Source: Symbiodinium natans (taxonomy: Eukaryota > Sar > Dinophyceae > Suessiales > Symbiodiniaceae). From it: a stretch of DNA of 64,000 nt. Shown here piece by piece: positions 54,254 to 64,000 of this stretch; within the stretch, counting starts at the first letter, position 1, and each line of letters starts with the position of its first letter. A program made the translations under genes and the position numbers. The DNA is taken from NCBI GenBank assembly GCA_905221605.1, contig CAJNDS010002411.1, forward strand, positions 62,001 to 126,000, read 5' to 3'. The notes beneath the pieces are model-generated. The model did not search any database and had not been told where the DNA came from. It worked only from the letters and a program-made list of their open reading frames with translations.

Positions 54254-54436
54254 ATGGACGTAGTAGTGTCCATAGTGTTGTATGATTCTCCAGAACGTGT
54301 CAAACATAAGTCGGCAACACAGGCAGCACTGGCCAATCTGCTGCAGATGTGCGGTCCCACCTCGGGAGCTGCTCAAGAAGTTCAAAGACTCTGCGACCTC
54401 CGCAGCAAGCTGACTCTGGCCTTCAATCGCAATTAG
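54254..54436 (+). CDS. Candidate terminal exon, 60 codons
   Basis: Reads from an ATG at 54254 to TAG at 54436. The peptide MDVVVSIVLYDSPERVKHKS, ATQAALANLLQMCGPTSGAA, QEVQRLCDLRSKLTLAFNRN has a strand then two helices, and ends cleanly. An AG-rich acceptor region (CAGCACAG/GAG) lies about 30 bases upstream, so it is more likely the last exon of a gene than a complete protein. The family is unknown. Confidence 0.4.
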   Translation: MDVVVSIVLYDSPERVKHKSATQAALANLLQMCGPTSGAAQEVQRLCDLRSKLTLAFNRN

Positions 54437-54539
54437 CGGCTCAGTGATCGGAAAAACACAACGATCGCGGCTGCAATGTCAGACGAGCTGATACTGTAAG
54501 CGTGGTCGGAATGAAATAGTGCCGTTAATTTTACCTACG

Positions 54540-54905
54540 TCGATACGCCGTTACGCCACACCTCCCCCTCTGCCCCCCGATATACGCATTGCACCGATGC
54601 CCCGCTCACGGCGCCCAGAATGGAAATATGCCAATGCGCCGATACACCGGTCGGGGCCCGCGCAAGGGAAATGCACCGAGGCGCCGATAGGCCAATATAA
54701 CTCCCAGGCCCCGGAAGCGAAATTAAGGCCGGGAAAAACACCGATGCGCCCCTCCCACACCCCGCCCCCCCCCTCCCCCGCGGAAAGGAAACAGGCCGAT
54801 ACACCTCGTGGAAGGGCAATAAGCCGATATGCCGAGACGCCGCTCTGGGGGCTACGATACCCTCGCAGAAAGGGAATGCGCCGAACCCATTCCTCCCCCC
54901 GCCAA
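54540..54905 (+). repeat. GC-rich GCCGATRCGCC repeat block
   Basis: Repeated GCRCCGATGCGCC, GCCGATACACC, GGAAATGCACCG and GCCGAGACGCC words spaced by about 25-60 bases over 360 bases. An open frame on each strand simply translates the repeat. Confidence 0.7.
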
Positions 54906-57185
54906 CGCCCCTCCGCACCATCACCCTGACAGCCTGACAGATTCAGTAATCTGACATGGTCAAGCCTCCAGTACCTCTTGCTGGGCATCAGCACGGGCGT
55001 GCTCTGCAGGCGGGCCGCAGCGGCGCACCAGTGTATCGGTGCATCGGCCCGGGCGTTCGCCACGGTTCACTTCTGAACTTTCTGCTGATCCAGCTCGAGC
55101 CACTTGGCACTTCAGAGCGTACGCTGTTCTGAGCTGGCTCTGTGAAGATTTCCCGCGTTGCCCCGAGTGTCCCGGCGTCACATCACAACCAGCTCGAACA
55201 TGCTAACGGCTCAGGCAGCGACTTCGAACTGAAGCAATAAGCTCAAGTAGTGCCATAAGGGCGCTCCATACCTGCATGTTGCACGGTTTGCATTGCATTG
55301 CAATGCAATGCCCTGCATAAAGTTCTGCCAGGTGGTTCTGCAAGGTTCTGCAAGGTTGTCCTCGTGAGCGCGGTTCCGGATGTCTGGAGGGCATCCAAGA
55401 ATTCTTCCAAATCTCGGCGGCACCGGTGCTGGGATGGGCGCGTTGAAACTGATGTTACCCTAACGTGGTTACGACATGTTGCTAACGTGTAGCACGCATT
55501 GGCAAGGAACCGACCGGTCAAATGAAAGCCATGCGCTGGCAATGATGATGACCCAGGACTTTCCAACTTCTCTGTCAACAGCAACAGCTCCTCAACAGCT
55601 ACATTCGAAAACGAGCTTGCGCTTGATCATGCCCAATCCAGAAAACCATGATCAGAACGACTGCCGTTCCGACGCAACAATCACCAGCGGTACCTGAAGA
55701 GGCGCCGTACGCAGATCGAGCCTGAGAGCAACACATTTGGACAAGGAGGCCTGTGCCTATCACCGGCTGGGATCAGGACAGTGAACCCTGCAAGTTGCAT
55801 CCAGCGCCACACATGTTAGATAACAAAATCGAGCTCCAGATTCTAGAAACAACCGGTGCACCACAAAGCATGTATGCTGGATCTGGAACCGTCGCAGTAA
55901 ACTCATGACTCATGTGGATGACATCATGTACCTTTCTGTGGGCGAATCTGTGCTGACTGGGATATGCTTGAACACGCAAAGGCTTCATTGAGAGTTCAGG
56001 CTTCGCAACTCGAATTCGGAAGTGCTCCTGCAGTGATCATTTCAAAGGCAGCAACATACCAAATATGAAAATTATTGCCCTGTGCGCCCGCCTTTCGTTG
56101 TCACACAGGTATGGCCAGCTTCCGGCGGGGCTCTCATCAGACTGGCTGTAGTGCGTGGCTAAGACATGCTAAGACTGGAAAGTGCTCCAGCAAAACTGTA
56201 GCTAAGTCATAGGCCGGTAACCCAGGGGAGGCGATAGAATGTGAGTGCCATTGTCGTTAAGCATGCAGAAACGCGTCTTGCCTTCGTGAGCGCCACGGTC
56301 TTTACAGTGGAGCGGCAACGATCAAGATTCGCAAAATGGCCTTTTTAGTCGGGGTTTGGCTTACAACTCCTTTGGCGCGACTATCAGGTGATTTTAACCT
56401 GATGAAATGCCGGCGCGCTTCCGGCTGGGGGACATTTTGCCCCGGCACTGTTTAAGCTCTTCCCAGACCATTCTCCAGGTTTTCCCAAGGCTCGCGCCAG
56501 CATGATGTCAATGCCGCTCTCATGTCTTGCGATGTCACACGGCTTGCAGCCGACCGGCTAGCTTCTCATACGTTCAGCTGCATATTGCTCCTGCAACCAA
56601 CAGGCTGCATCGGCTGTCCTCGAAAACCTGTACTGACCTCACACAGATCTGACAAAGCGTGCCTATGCCCAAACTAGTCTGTGGGAAAATCAGATCACAC
56701 TGTCTGCACCATGAGACAGTGAGGCTATGTGAGCTTCGAGCTGGAGCCACCGCGGACCGCGGAGGCGGAGCAGATCGGCATCCTTGGTGCCTCGAGAAGC
56801 GTCTTTCCACCCCACATGACTCTATCCGACTCTGTGCGACTTTGACTTTGGCATGCAGCCGAAGAACAAGTGCGACGGTAAGTCCGGTGGCGGAATTGGC
56901 GGCTGAGCCAGCAATGCATTGATCCTCCAAAAAAAGCAGGACTCATGATCTTGCCAAGCTCGCAGAACCCACAATTTGGCCTCTGGAGCTCCAACTCTGT
57001 GTCTCGCCTGTTCTTATAAATGCAACACAGAGGGAAGCAGAATGAAAACCACGCATTGAAAGCAGTTGTGTTCAGATGTTGCTGCAGCTGCGGCGCATCG
57101 GATCTGCAAGAGCCCTTCGCTGCTGATCATGAGACCTCATGCACCGCAACCGAGAGTTCGCGCAAGGACCGCCCTCTTGCGGCAG
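54906..57185. other. No supportable gene
   Basis: Competing short frames without motifs. 55310-55375 holds repeated GGTTCTGCAAGG words. Confidence 0.45.
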
Positions 57186-57403
57186 CCGAGACTTGGACGC
57201 TGCCGCGGTCGTGGCCTTCAGACAGCAACATCCGAAACGCAATCCGAAACAGCGATCGATGCAGGCTCTGGACATGATCGTTGAAGTTGGAGTGCGCCAC
57301 ATGGAAGTGAGCTGTCGCCTGTCAGATGGACTCTGGGCATCGCAGCATCGCTTCGTTTGCTTCCTGGCTTTGCCGCTTCCGCAGCTTGACATTGCATTGC
57401 AAG
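57186..57403 (+). CDS. Candidate internal exon, ~72 codons
   Basis: Between CTTGCGGCAG/C and TTGCAAG/GTAAAA, encoding RDLDAAAVVAFRQQHPKRNP, KQRSMQALDMIVEVGVRHME and VSCRLSDGLWASQHRFVCFL, then ALPLPQLDIALQ. The frame continues upstream, so the 5' boundary is tentative. The donor is good and the composition is protein-like. No domain is recognised. Later plus-strand patches (57940-58082, encoding RFRKKYGATWQQAARLRVPD and STVAELARFADAHLS) may be further exons. Confidence 0.43.
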
Positions 57404-60004
57404 GTAAAAACCCCCTGCCCTCCTGCCACTCGTGTCTGTCTTTTCTTGTATGCTTCATCATGCGGGGTCTGTGCTTGCACTTAAGTGCCTAGCACCAGCG
57501 CACTTACGCAACCCGCGACAGCTTCGCTGTGCGGACAGGTCATGAGATGTCATGAGTTTGTCATGACTTCATGAGGCCTGAGGCCGTCCCAATGGTTTGG
57601 TCGGTGCAAAATGTGAATTTTGGCTATCGGCCTTGTAAAAAACGAAGCCAGCTTCAATCGTCAATGCCATGGCACACATGGCACACAAACACTATGCAAT
57701 TTTGGAGCTGCCGAGTTGCCAGACATGGCAAAAAGGAGCTTCATCTCAAACACAGAAAGCAGTCAGCAAACACGACAATGACATGCAGTGAGATAAACTA
57801 ATGCTAGCAACTCGAGACGTTAGCAGAGGCGAAGGCCACTCTAGAAGGAAGCGGCAGAGGAGCCAAGACAGATTAACAGAGTGCAGACTTTCTTCTCGAG
57901 ATCGGCTTCCTGGCTGTAGATCCCTCCCTGAGATGACCATAAACAGTTCCCACAGGTTCCGAAAGAAATATGGTGCAACATGGCAACAGGCAGCAAGGCT
58001 ACGCGTCCCTGACACGGGAAAGTGCGACTTGGGCTCGACAGTTGCCGAGCTCGCGCGCTTTGCGGACGCACATCTTTCATGAAGCGCTCCCTTGTCACGA
58101 GGGCGCATTCAGGCGCTTTCAGAGCTCGCAATGCTCACGTGCTTCCGGGGACTTGTGCAGCCAAAGCTCAGCTGAAGCATTTCCTTCCAGTCGATGCTGC
58201 CCTGCCCAAGTGCGCCAGCACCACATTCTGTCCCCAAAACAAGCTGTGCATGCCAGTGCGCATGGCCCAACCCCATCGGGCCGTATCATCAACATCCAGG
58301 AAGCCAGCGATTACACCTGGGCCAACACATGAAAAATGAGTCAGAGCATAGGCGGCGCAAGCCACGGCTCAAGCCGTGGCCGGAGGCATGAATGCTCGGA
58401 CAGAATCAGATAATCGACCCAAGCTCATGAGTAGGTGTAGGCATGGCTACATCTTGCAAAGTGGCAAAAAGCGGGCTTTCAGCCACTGTCCGACTGTCCT
58501 GGCATACATGACCTGGAATTAAGTTTTGTCGCTCTTAACGATACAACCTCTATGGAGGACAGCGGAGTGGTTGTAAAGACTCGAAGAACAAGGACTGAAC
58601 CGACGCTGCGACAGGACGAAAATGGACGAAATTTCGACCCACTCGCTAAAGCCGCCGTGACGCCCTTGTTCCCCCTTGCAGACCCCTTCCCAGTAGACTC
58701 CTAGCACCCCCACAACCAGATCGCAGACTCCGCCGGCGCTTGTTAGCATTCCCCACGCAGGCCATGTGAAATGCACCGCGCCTACTCCACTACTCCACGG
58801 TATGGGAGGCACCCCTGAGGTCTTGATTCTTCCTCCAAATGGGTCGAAACTTTATTCCTCCCGATCCCTCGGCTCACGGTGGCTTCTGACTTCAGCAAAC
58901 GTTGTCTTGCCATGGGCTGTCGCGCGGGGTCTACTTTAAGGATTTGCTTCTCGGGAAGTCCTTCCCGTGAGCATGACCAGGAAAAAGTTTTGTCGCTCTT
59001 AACAATACAACGTCTATGGAGGACAGTGGAGTACTGCGTGATGGTCTTGTCCTAGCCTGGCTGGCGGAGGCAGTAATCCACCGGCATAAAATTGCACCAC
59101 TGTAATTTATTCCAGTGGAGGACCGGTGCTCTTGGAGTGCACCGGTCTAGGGAGGAAGCGGGGGCTTCTGCTGTTTTGTTTATGTTGCAAGTGCGACGAC
59201 CTGTCGGCCTGCTGCAGTAGAACTGAGCACCCCCCTTATTGACTTTCAGTTGCATACTTTGCACGCAATAAACATAAACCGAGCCACACGTTGATCCCAA
59301 GAAGCCCAGCTGATTCCGCACGGCTCGCTCGAACTTGCTTCGAGACATGTTGCCGACACCTTCGGGGTCCTTAGCTGCATCAGTCTGCCTTGGAAAGATG
59401 CAAAGAAGCCTCGCACACTATGCATTCATGAGGCCTGTGCCAATAAACGCAGACAGAAGGCTAAAAGGTCCCAAACTTTCCGAAGTGCTCCGCGTGATGA
59501 CGGGAACTGTCCTTATAGAAGCGCACGCTCTGATTAGGCCCTGCATGGACTTACTCCTGTTGGGGGGGTGGGACGTGGGACATACGTGGGACGAAAGCGG
59601 GGGACGAGGCGGCTGGCATTTGGCTTGGCATACTTGGTTGCGCACGGAAAGCCTAAGCATGGGTAAATCCATCCGAGGTCTTTATCTCGCTGCACGGCCC
59701 CGGTAAACCACAGAAACATGACCCCATCCCCGCACTCAAGGAGCGGAGCTTTCGCCCTCGTCCCACCCCATACCATCAACAGCACTCAACTTCTCAAGCG
59801 CCCGTGCCATTGTAGTGTGGGGCGCTTGCCTCTCGCATCATGGTACAGCACCGCATGCCGAATGCTCAATGCGCATGATGCACTTCATCCACCGCACCAA
59901 AGCTTCAAGGCGGAAGGTACCTCACCATCTCGCACTCATTGCTGATGGATAGCATGGATAAACCTATACTCTACCAATTTCGCTCCGCCTGCGTCAAGTG
60001 CCCG
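57404..60004. other. Ambiguous frames and a direct repeat pair
   Basis: 58020-58365 is open on both strands with protein-like readings (minus: GVIAGFLDVDDTARWGWAM), so no call is made. 59395-59560 has a plus frame with LKGPKLSEVLRVMTGTVLIE but no clear boundaries. The only firm structure is the 48-bp repeat pair listed separately. Confidence 0.35.
58521..59032 (+). repeat. 48-bp direct repeats spaced 464 bp
   Basis: AAGTTTTGTCGCTCTTAACR with the next 28 bases (ATACAACSTCTATGGAGGAC, AGYGGAGT) at 58521-58568 and 58985-59032, 45 of 48 identical. Either a tandem duplication of 464 bases whose middles diverged, or short flanking repeats of an inserted segment. Confidence 0.85.
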
Positions 60005-60178
60005 GGGAGTATCCCTGTTTGCAGTGCGCAGTGCGTGCGACTGGCCAGAGCATCCATTCCGCACCCTGATAGCGTCCATGCTCGCAGCGCATGCGAATGC
60101 CCGCACTCTGAGAACGTCCATGTTCGCATTGCGTGCGAATGGCCAGAGCATCCATGCCTGGCCAGAGCAGCCATCCAC
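60005..60178 (+). repeat. ~45-bp minisatellite GTCCATG...GCGTGCGAATGGCC
   Basis: Three diverged units built from GCGCATGCGAATG or GCGTGCGACTGG, CCAGAGCATCCAT and AGCGTCCATG or AACGTCCATG words. On the minus strand it reads as repeated CGHSHALR-like peptides, probably an artefact. Confidence 0.75.
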
Positions 60179-60534
60179 ATTTACAGAGTTTGCTGCGTGT
60201 GCAGCGGCTTCGCCCCGCACGCCAATTTTCACGAAGACGGCGTCTGAACGTGGTTGTGACTAGCCGACTGAAAGCAAAAAGAAATCGTTCCACTGACCCG
60301 CAGTAAGCGCCATTGCCACTTTATGCTAGCCTGCACAAGTGTATTTAGCACTTGCACACTTGCTTATACTGAGTAGACTTGGCGCCTCCCCAAAAACACT
60401 CGTCTGCGCAGCTCAAACCTCGCGAGGAACAATCCCCCATGTTGCCTCAAAATCAAAAAGCACAAGCAACTATCAAGTCATGAGCCCAAATCACGAAAGT
60501 AAGTACAGCACCTGCCACTAACAAAGCATTGGTA

Positions 60535-60759
60535 TCATACCCCTATCTCCCCCATTCCAAGCGCCTTTCTCCAGGCACTTGTCGTGTGCGACGTGTCAAT
60601 TTGGAGTCTCGCCCGCAGCCCCGAAGCAGCTAAACGAATAATGGCTATCTGAAGTGAGAGCATGATGCAAAGATACGCAAAGGATCTTTCCAGGAAAAGC
60701 GCGAACTCGTTGAGTCGCATGGTGACCTCCTTGTACAAGTCCGCAAGTTCAGTCCACTC
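60535..60759 (-). CDS. EF-hand gene, 3' part with membrane-like helix
   Basis: This continues the frame of 60793-61278 after the interruption at 60760-60792. It encodes EWTELADLYKEVTMRLNEFA, LFLERSFAYLCIMLSLQIAI and IRLAASGLRARL, and stops at 60535. SFAYLCIMLSLQIAIIRLAA is hydrophobic enough to be a membrane segment or a buried helix. The last 25 or so residues are less convincing, so a donor may precede the stop. It is assigned to the EF-hand gene because it is in the same register and the peptide joins naturally to the segment before it. Confidence 0.5.
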   Translation of the reverse strand, partial: EWTELADLYKEVTMRLNEFALFLERSFAYLCIMLSLQIAIIRLAASGLRARLQIDTSHTTSAWRKALGMGEIGV

Positions 60760-60792
60760 CTTCCAGGGTCAGAGAGGAGTTAGGTGGCAGAC
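60760..60792 (-). other. 33-base in-frame interruption with a TGA: possible very short intron
   Basis: The minus-strand sequence begins GTCTGC after GGGAAG and ends CTGGAAG before GAGTGG. It is 33 bases long and contains an in-frame TGA at 60769-60771. Removing it would restore one frame. It could be a tiny intron, a nonsense mutation, or the true stop of the protein. Confidence 0.4.
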
Positions 60793-61278
60793 CTTCCCGG
60801 CAAAAATGTTCGAAACATACTGCACTGCAAATCGCATTACGATCGCATTGCGAAAGAACCAGCTCCAGCTCAACTCCCGCTCCTCTCTTGATATGCTGCC
60901 ACTTCCATTTGGATCCAGAAAGCGAAAGACCTTCTGAATCAAAGGTCCTGGCAGGGGGAGGTCGAGCTTCAATGCAACGTCAGGCAAAGCCTTCACAGCA
61001 AGCGTTGCGGAAAGTTCTGGAGGAAAACTCTCTGTCAAATCCCCAAAAGCACTTCCCAAACAGTTCCCTCTCTTGCCTCGAAAGGACTTGACTCCCATGC
61101 GCTGCATGCGCTCCTTAGGAATGCTCAGGATCTCGAAAACCGTGAAGTGCTCTTGGGAAAAAACAGCACGAAGCGAGCCACACCAGTTCGCACCACGTGT
61201 TGTTTTGTGTTTTGGTTTGTTGGGGGATCCGAATTCCTTGGGCTCAATCGGAACGTAAGGACTCAAGGTGCATGTGCT
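60793..61278 (-). CDS. EF-hand calcium-binding protein, main exon
   Basis: A minus-strand open segment of about 160 codons. It begins near an AAG/AGC junction at 61278, where no ATG fits, so it is an internal exon. It contains SQEHFTVFEILSIPKERMQR and SFRGKRGNCLGSAFGDLTES, then a helix-loop-helix: helix LIQKVFRFL, loop DPNGSGSISREE with Ca-ligand positions D1, N3, S5, S7 and E12, and a following helix RELSWSWFF. This is a good EF-hand consensus. A second EF-hand-like loop is encoded by the exon at 61889-62008 upstream. The protein probably senses or buffers calcium; the partner is unknown. Confidence 0.68.
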
Positions 61279-61888
61279 CTTGGCTTTGCTTTATTTATGG
61301 TTAGAGCGCCGTGAAAAAACTCACAGATGATCACCGATGTGATAGGTTGTGCAAGACAGAATAGGCAATGCCGGGTGAATGCTTGCTGCTTGCCGCCATG
61401 TTTACGATTCAGGATCTAGGGTGAGCTGTCTACCGTGCTGCAAAAGAAACTCGCAGAGATTACAGGGATTGCGCGAAGGGGGGGGGGGGGGGGGGGGGGG
61501 GTTGGCAGGGGGCCTTACAGTTCTCTTGGCTAAATCGAGAGGGTCCCGCGGCCCCATCTCACCCTACGACACTGGCCGTTGGATAAAGCTCCTGGTAAGG
61601 AATCTGTGAGGACAACGACCGTAAGCTCCCACTGAGCTAGCCACCGTAAATGTCCGTGGGTTTGGTCTAAATGTTCACTTGGGCGTTCAATCGAAGGCTT
61701 CTTAGATTTTGCGGATGGTTGATGTTTTTGTTTAGGCCCCAGGTATTGGCGGGCCCAGATCGTACAAGAAGGTGAGTTGGAATTCAAGACCAATTGAGAG
61801 AAGCAAGAAGATATTGCAAAAAGCATATAACCAACACGATACCAACACGGCTCGAATCTTAGAATGGGAGGAGCATGAAGGATCTCAC
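61279..61888 (-). other. Probable intron of the EF-hand gene, with a 24-G run
   Basis: Lies between the donor CAATCTT/GTGAGA at 61889/61888 and the acceptor near 61278. It holds a run of 24 G on the plus strand at 61478-61501. No coding patch is convincing. Confidence 0.5.
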
Positions 61889-62008
61889 AAGATTGTCCAG
61901 CCGTGGCTCGTGCATCTCTTTCAAGCTGATGACGCCATTTCCCTTGATGCCACCATCCATGAAGGTGAATGCCTGGTCGAAGTCGCTGAACTTAGCCACC
62001 AGCAACCT
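61889..62008 (-). CDS. EF-hand gene, 40-codon exon with EF-hand-like loop
   Basis: Exactly 120 bases between CGCGCAG/AGG and CAATCTT/GTGAGA, phase 0 at both ends. It encodes RLLVAKFSDFDQAFTFMDGG then IKGNGVISLKEMHEPRLDNL. Helix FSDFDQAFTFM is followed by the loop DGGIKGNGVISLKE, two residues longer than the 12-residue canon but with Asp first, the Gly-Asn-Gly turn, the conserved Ile and a final Glu. Such variant EF-hands are common in alveolate proteins. Confidence 0.68.
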
Positions 62009-62064
62009 CTGCGCGCTGGAGCAATGTAAGGGAATGATCTGAACCTTTGTGGCACACAGACAAC
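62009..62064 (-). other. Probable 56-base intron
   Basis: Starts GTTGTC after AAGAAC and ends GCGCGCAG. Removal joins two phase-0 exons. Its short length is unusual for dinoflagellates, and the 5' site is not a strong consensus. Confidence 0.4.
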
Positions 62065-62208
62065 GTTCTTCAAGTCCTCTTCAAGTGCTCCGTTTGTTCG
62101 TTCGAGCGGCTGCAAGAACCTGATGACCTCAGTTGGTGCCTCGGACAGGGAAGACCACCACTGGACCTGGGAACTGCTGCAGTCCAACTTCCAGTGGCCA
62201 TACTGCTC
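62065..62208 (-). CDS. EF-hand gene, upstream 48-codon exon
   Basis: 144 bases from a CATCTGCAAG/GAG acceptor at 62208 to the proposed donor at 62065. It encodes EQYGHWKLDCSSSQVQWWSS, LSEAPTEVIRFLQPLERTNG and ALEEDLKN. It is phase 0 at both ends, matching the next exon. The residue content (Trp, Leu and acidic positions) suggests a helical lead-in to the EF-hand. The upstream frame VTLCDICK is also open and might extend the exon. Confidence 0.5.
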
Positions 62209-62292
62209 CTTGCAGATGTCACACAGAGTCACAGTGAGTCACAATGATCATGGCATGGGAATCCATCTATTTTTTGAAGCTGAAGCTCGTAC

Positions 62293-62345
62293 AGCTTCTT
62301 GCGGTAGGCCCAGTTCCGGGTGTCCTTCCCACCAACGTAGGTCAC
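62293..62345 (-). CDS. Candidate small exon upstream of the EF-hand exons
   Basis: After a CCCACGTGAG/GTG acceptor-like site, the minus strand encodes VTYVGGKDTRNWAYRKKL and, if read on, YELQLQK. The peptide looks like coding and would form a charged helix. The donor GTACGA would leave phase 2, which does not match the phase-0 start of the next exon, so the 3' boundary or the link is unsure. Confidence 0.35.
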
Positions 62346-63675
62346 CTCACGTGGGGAGCATCGAGCGGCTTCAGTGAATAGGCTGCGTGGGTTAAAGATG
62401 GCCTAGATCACGGGCAAAATCCGTGAACCTCGACTTCCGTCTCGACATGTTTCGACTCCTCTAGTGACCCTCTCGGACATGAACACGCAACTCAACACAA
62501 CCACTTTGTTGGATGCTGTGGGCCTTGATTCTTCCGGTGGTTGGCACGCTCTCCTGAAGAAGGACGCAGCCCCGTGCAGATGGTACAGGGGAGGATCGGG
62601 ACACCCTGAGGCAGGCCCCTAAAGATAAAAAGGACACGAATGAGCCATGCGCAACTTGCTGAGGCCCTGGCGAAATGCATCCATGACCGCGGCGCCAGGA
62701 AGTCGTTGCCCTGGATGACACTCCCAGCCCCGGTGGTGTAGACCTTCTCGTGAGCAGCAAGTGGGGACGGCGGGGCGGAGATTGCAGCTCCACTGGTGCT
62801 ATGTCAATACTCAAATTGCACCCTCACTAACGACCCCCACCACTTTTGCCAAATGCTCCAGCTTTTCGTGCTCCGCGAGGGTCCAAAGACAATGAAGAGC
62901 TCTGCGCTGGTCATGTTGGGTGAGATCGAGTTCAACCTGAGCTTAGCAGAAGGGAGACCCACGGCGACTGCACAATCCGGTGTGATAACTGGCACACAAT
63001 GGAATCGATAAGATGTCATGCATACCATACTTCCGCCCGCGTCCGGCTTTCTGGTGGTACGGGGTCAAAGGCTCAGGGCCCTTTCTTTTGCAAATTTAAC
63101 TCGACGACAGCAGGGTCTGTGACGCATGTCATCAGGCAACATCTACCGCGATATGAAACCACATGAACAAACAGCAAAGAGGTTTTGGTGGAAGGCTTTT
63201 GCTGTTACGCTGGCAGATGCACTGTTCGTGTTCAGGGTGGAGTTGAAGCTTCGGTCAGGAATGACGGCTTAGGGATGGTCAAGACTTGGGGTGTCTAGTC
63301 TGTTTTCAGAGTTTTGTTTTCGTTCTGACTGCACCTTGTAGGAACCTCGCGAGAGCACCCACTGATTCCCGGCAGATGGCAGGTGCTAAACAAGACTTCT
63401 ACGACGTGGCTCCCTGCAAGTTCAGCCATCTCAAGCTTTGTGCATACAGGCCACGGTCCAGTGATCTGGCTGTATGTAAGGAAAGCAAGTCATAAAACCA
63501 AGACCTGGGATCCAAGAGGATCATCTCAGAACCCTCCATTCCGTGAGGGTGTTGGGCGAGCAGCGCGTACATGGCAGAAGGCTAAACAATCCCTGCGCTT
63601 GCAACTGCGTGTGGGGAACTTTTCTGAACGCTCAGCAGCTCCTCCGGAGTTTCAAAGGCGCAGCGAAATATCTTC
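62346..63675. other. Minus-strand coding-like patches without boundaries
   Basis: Between 63390 and 63700 the minus strand encodes MYNEKIFRCAFETPEELLSV, then after an in-frame stop MYALLAQHPHGMEGSEMILL and DPRSWFYDLLSLHTARSLDR. 62500-62800 is open in several registers. These may be exons of the EF-hand gene or of a neighbour; joints are not clear. Confidence 0.3.
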
Positions 63676-64000
63676 TCATTGTACATGTCGACCACTCGGA
63701 AGAAGAAAAGCACCTCTCAGGCGCTGGAAGTAGGTCCAAGGAGCCAATTCAAGGTGTGGGCAGTGCTCTGCCATGCACTGCCATATGCACTGCCCCATAG
63801 GAGGAAAATCTTGCAGCTTGCATTCAGGTTGCAGCACAGCGTGCCCGATACTCTTCCTGTTGCAGGGATGAGCAGCAACACCGACAATATTGCACACACC
63901 CAAACAGGCATCAAGTCCTCGAAGAGAGTCAAGATTTGGCGCATCTGCACGGCCGTAATGAAGATCAATGTTGACACACTTCGCAAGGCTTTCAAACGCA
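63676..64000 (-). other. Partial open frames at the window edge
   Basis: Two minus-strand registers are open up to the end of the window. One encodes NIDLHYGRADAPNLDSLRGL and a Cys-rich continuation. The other encodes TAVQMRQILTLFEDLMPVW followed by VCAILSVLLLIPATG, which would be a membrane helix. A GTGTGT donor-like site after LMPVW (near 63902) favours a splice there. The true frame cannot be chosen. Confidence 0.3.

Noticed and set aside
58168-58365. EF-hand-like reading FLDVDDTARWG on the minus strand
   Set aside because: The loop lacks the Gly and the final acidic residue at the right spacing, and the plus strand is equally open.
59971-60180. Repeated Cys/His peptide as a zinc-binding protein
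   Set aside because: It is the translation of a ~45-bp minisatellite with irregular unit length; Cys and His spacing is not kept.

Overview
This is a eukaryotic nuclear window, most probably from a dinoflagellate (Symbiodiniaceae-like). That assignment is inference. It rests on heptameric TTTAGGG interstitial telomere repeats, small exons bounded by GT/AG-type signals scattered on both strands, and very many microsatellites and diverged minisatellites. Two long uninterrupted genes also fit: a TruD/Pus7 pseudouridine synthase, and a type II membrane protein joining a PAN/apple-like module to a glycosyltransferase-like domain. An intron-containing EF-hand gene fits too. No bacterial operons, rRNA, tRNA, CRISPR array or reverse transcriptase was seen.

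Layout. 1-2.5 kb: nothing recognisable. 2.5-5.0 kb: a nested repeat island of A/T-tract arms in inverted orientation, G homopolymers, a ~400 bp tandem duplication, 1 kb of AT microsatellite and a 16-bp minisatellite. 5-13 kb: mostly non-coding, with likely minus-strand exons at 6.6 kb and 10.3-10.9 kb and a stop-interrupted open frame at 12.4-13.2 kb. 13-20 kb: no supportable gene. 20.5-24.2 kb: several minus-strand exon candidates with splice signals. 26.9-29.1 kb: degenerate and then clean telomere-type repeats. 30-34 kb: exon candidates on both strands and a trinucleotide block. 35.2-37.0 kb: the truD-like gene (minus). 37.2-38.6 kb: plus-strand open frames. 39.8-40.4 kb: a ~60-bp satellite. 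44.1-45.7 kb: the PAN/glycosyltransferase gene (minus). 46.6-50.2 kb: exon candidates. 51.5-53.3 kb: a 1.83 kb segment bounded by a perfect 20-bp inverted repeat and filled with satellite and foldback DNA. 54-60 kb: exon candidates, a GC-rich repeat and a direct repeat pair. 60.5-62.2 kb: an EF-hand gene on the minus strand with at least three exons. 62.3-64 kb: further minus-strand open frames running off the window.

The genes do not form an evident pathway. Candidate functions are RNA modification (truD), protein glycosylation or surface modification (PAN/GT) and calcium sensing (EF-hand). Only the two long genes and the core EF-hand exons are firm. Other exons are called from open reading frames with plausible residue composition and neighbouring splice-like signals, and they need transcript evidence. 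Where nothing is listed I saw nothing I could support.
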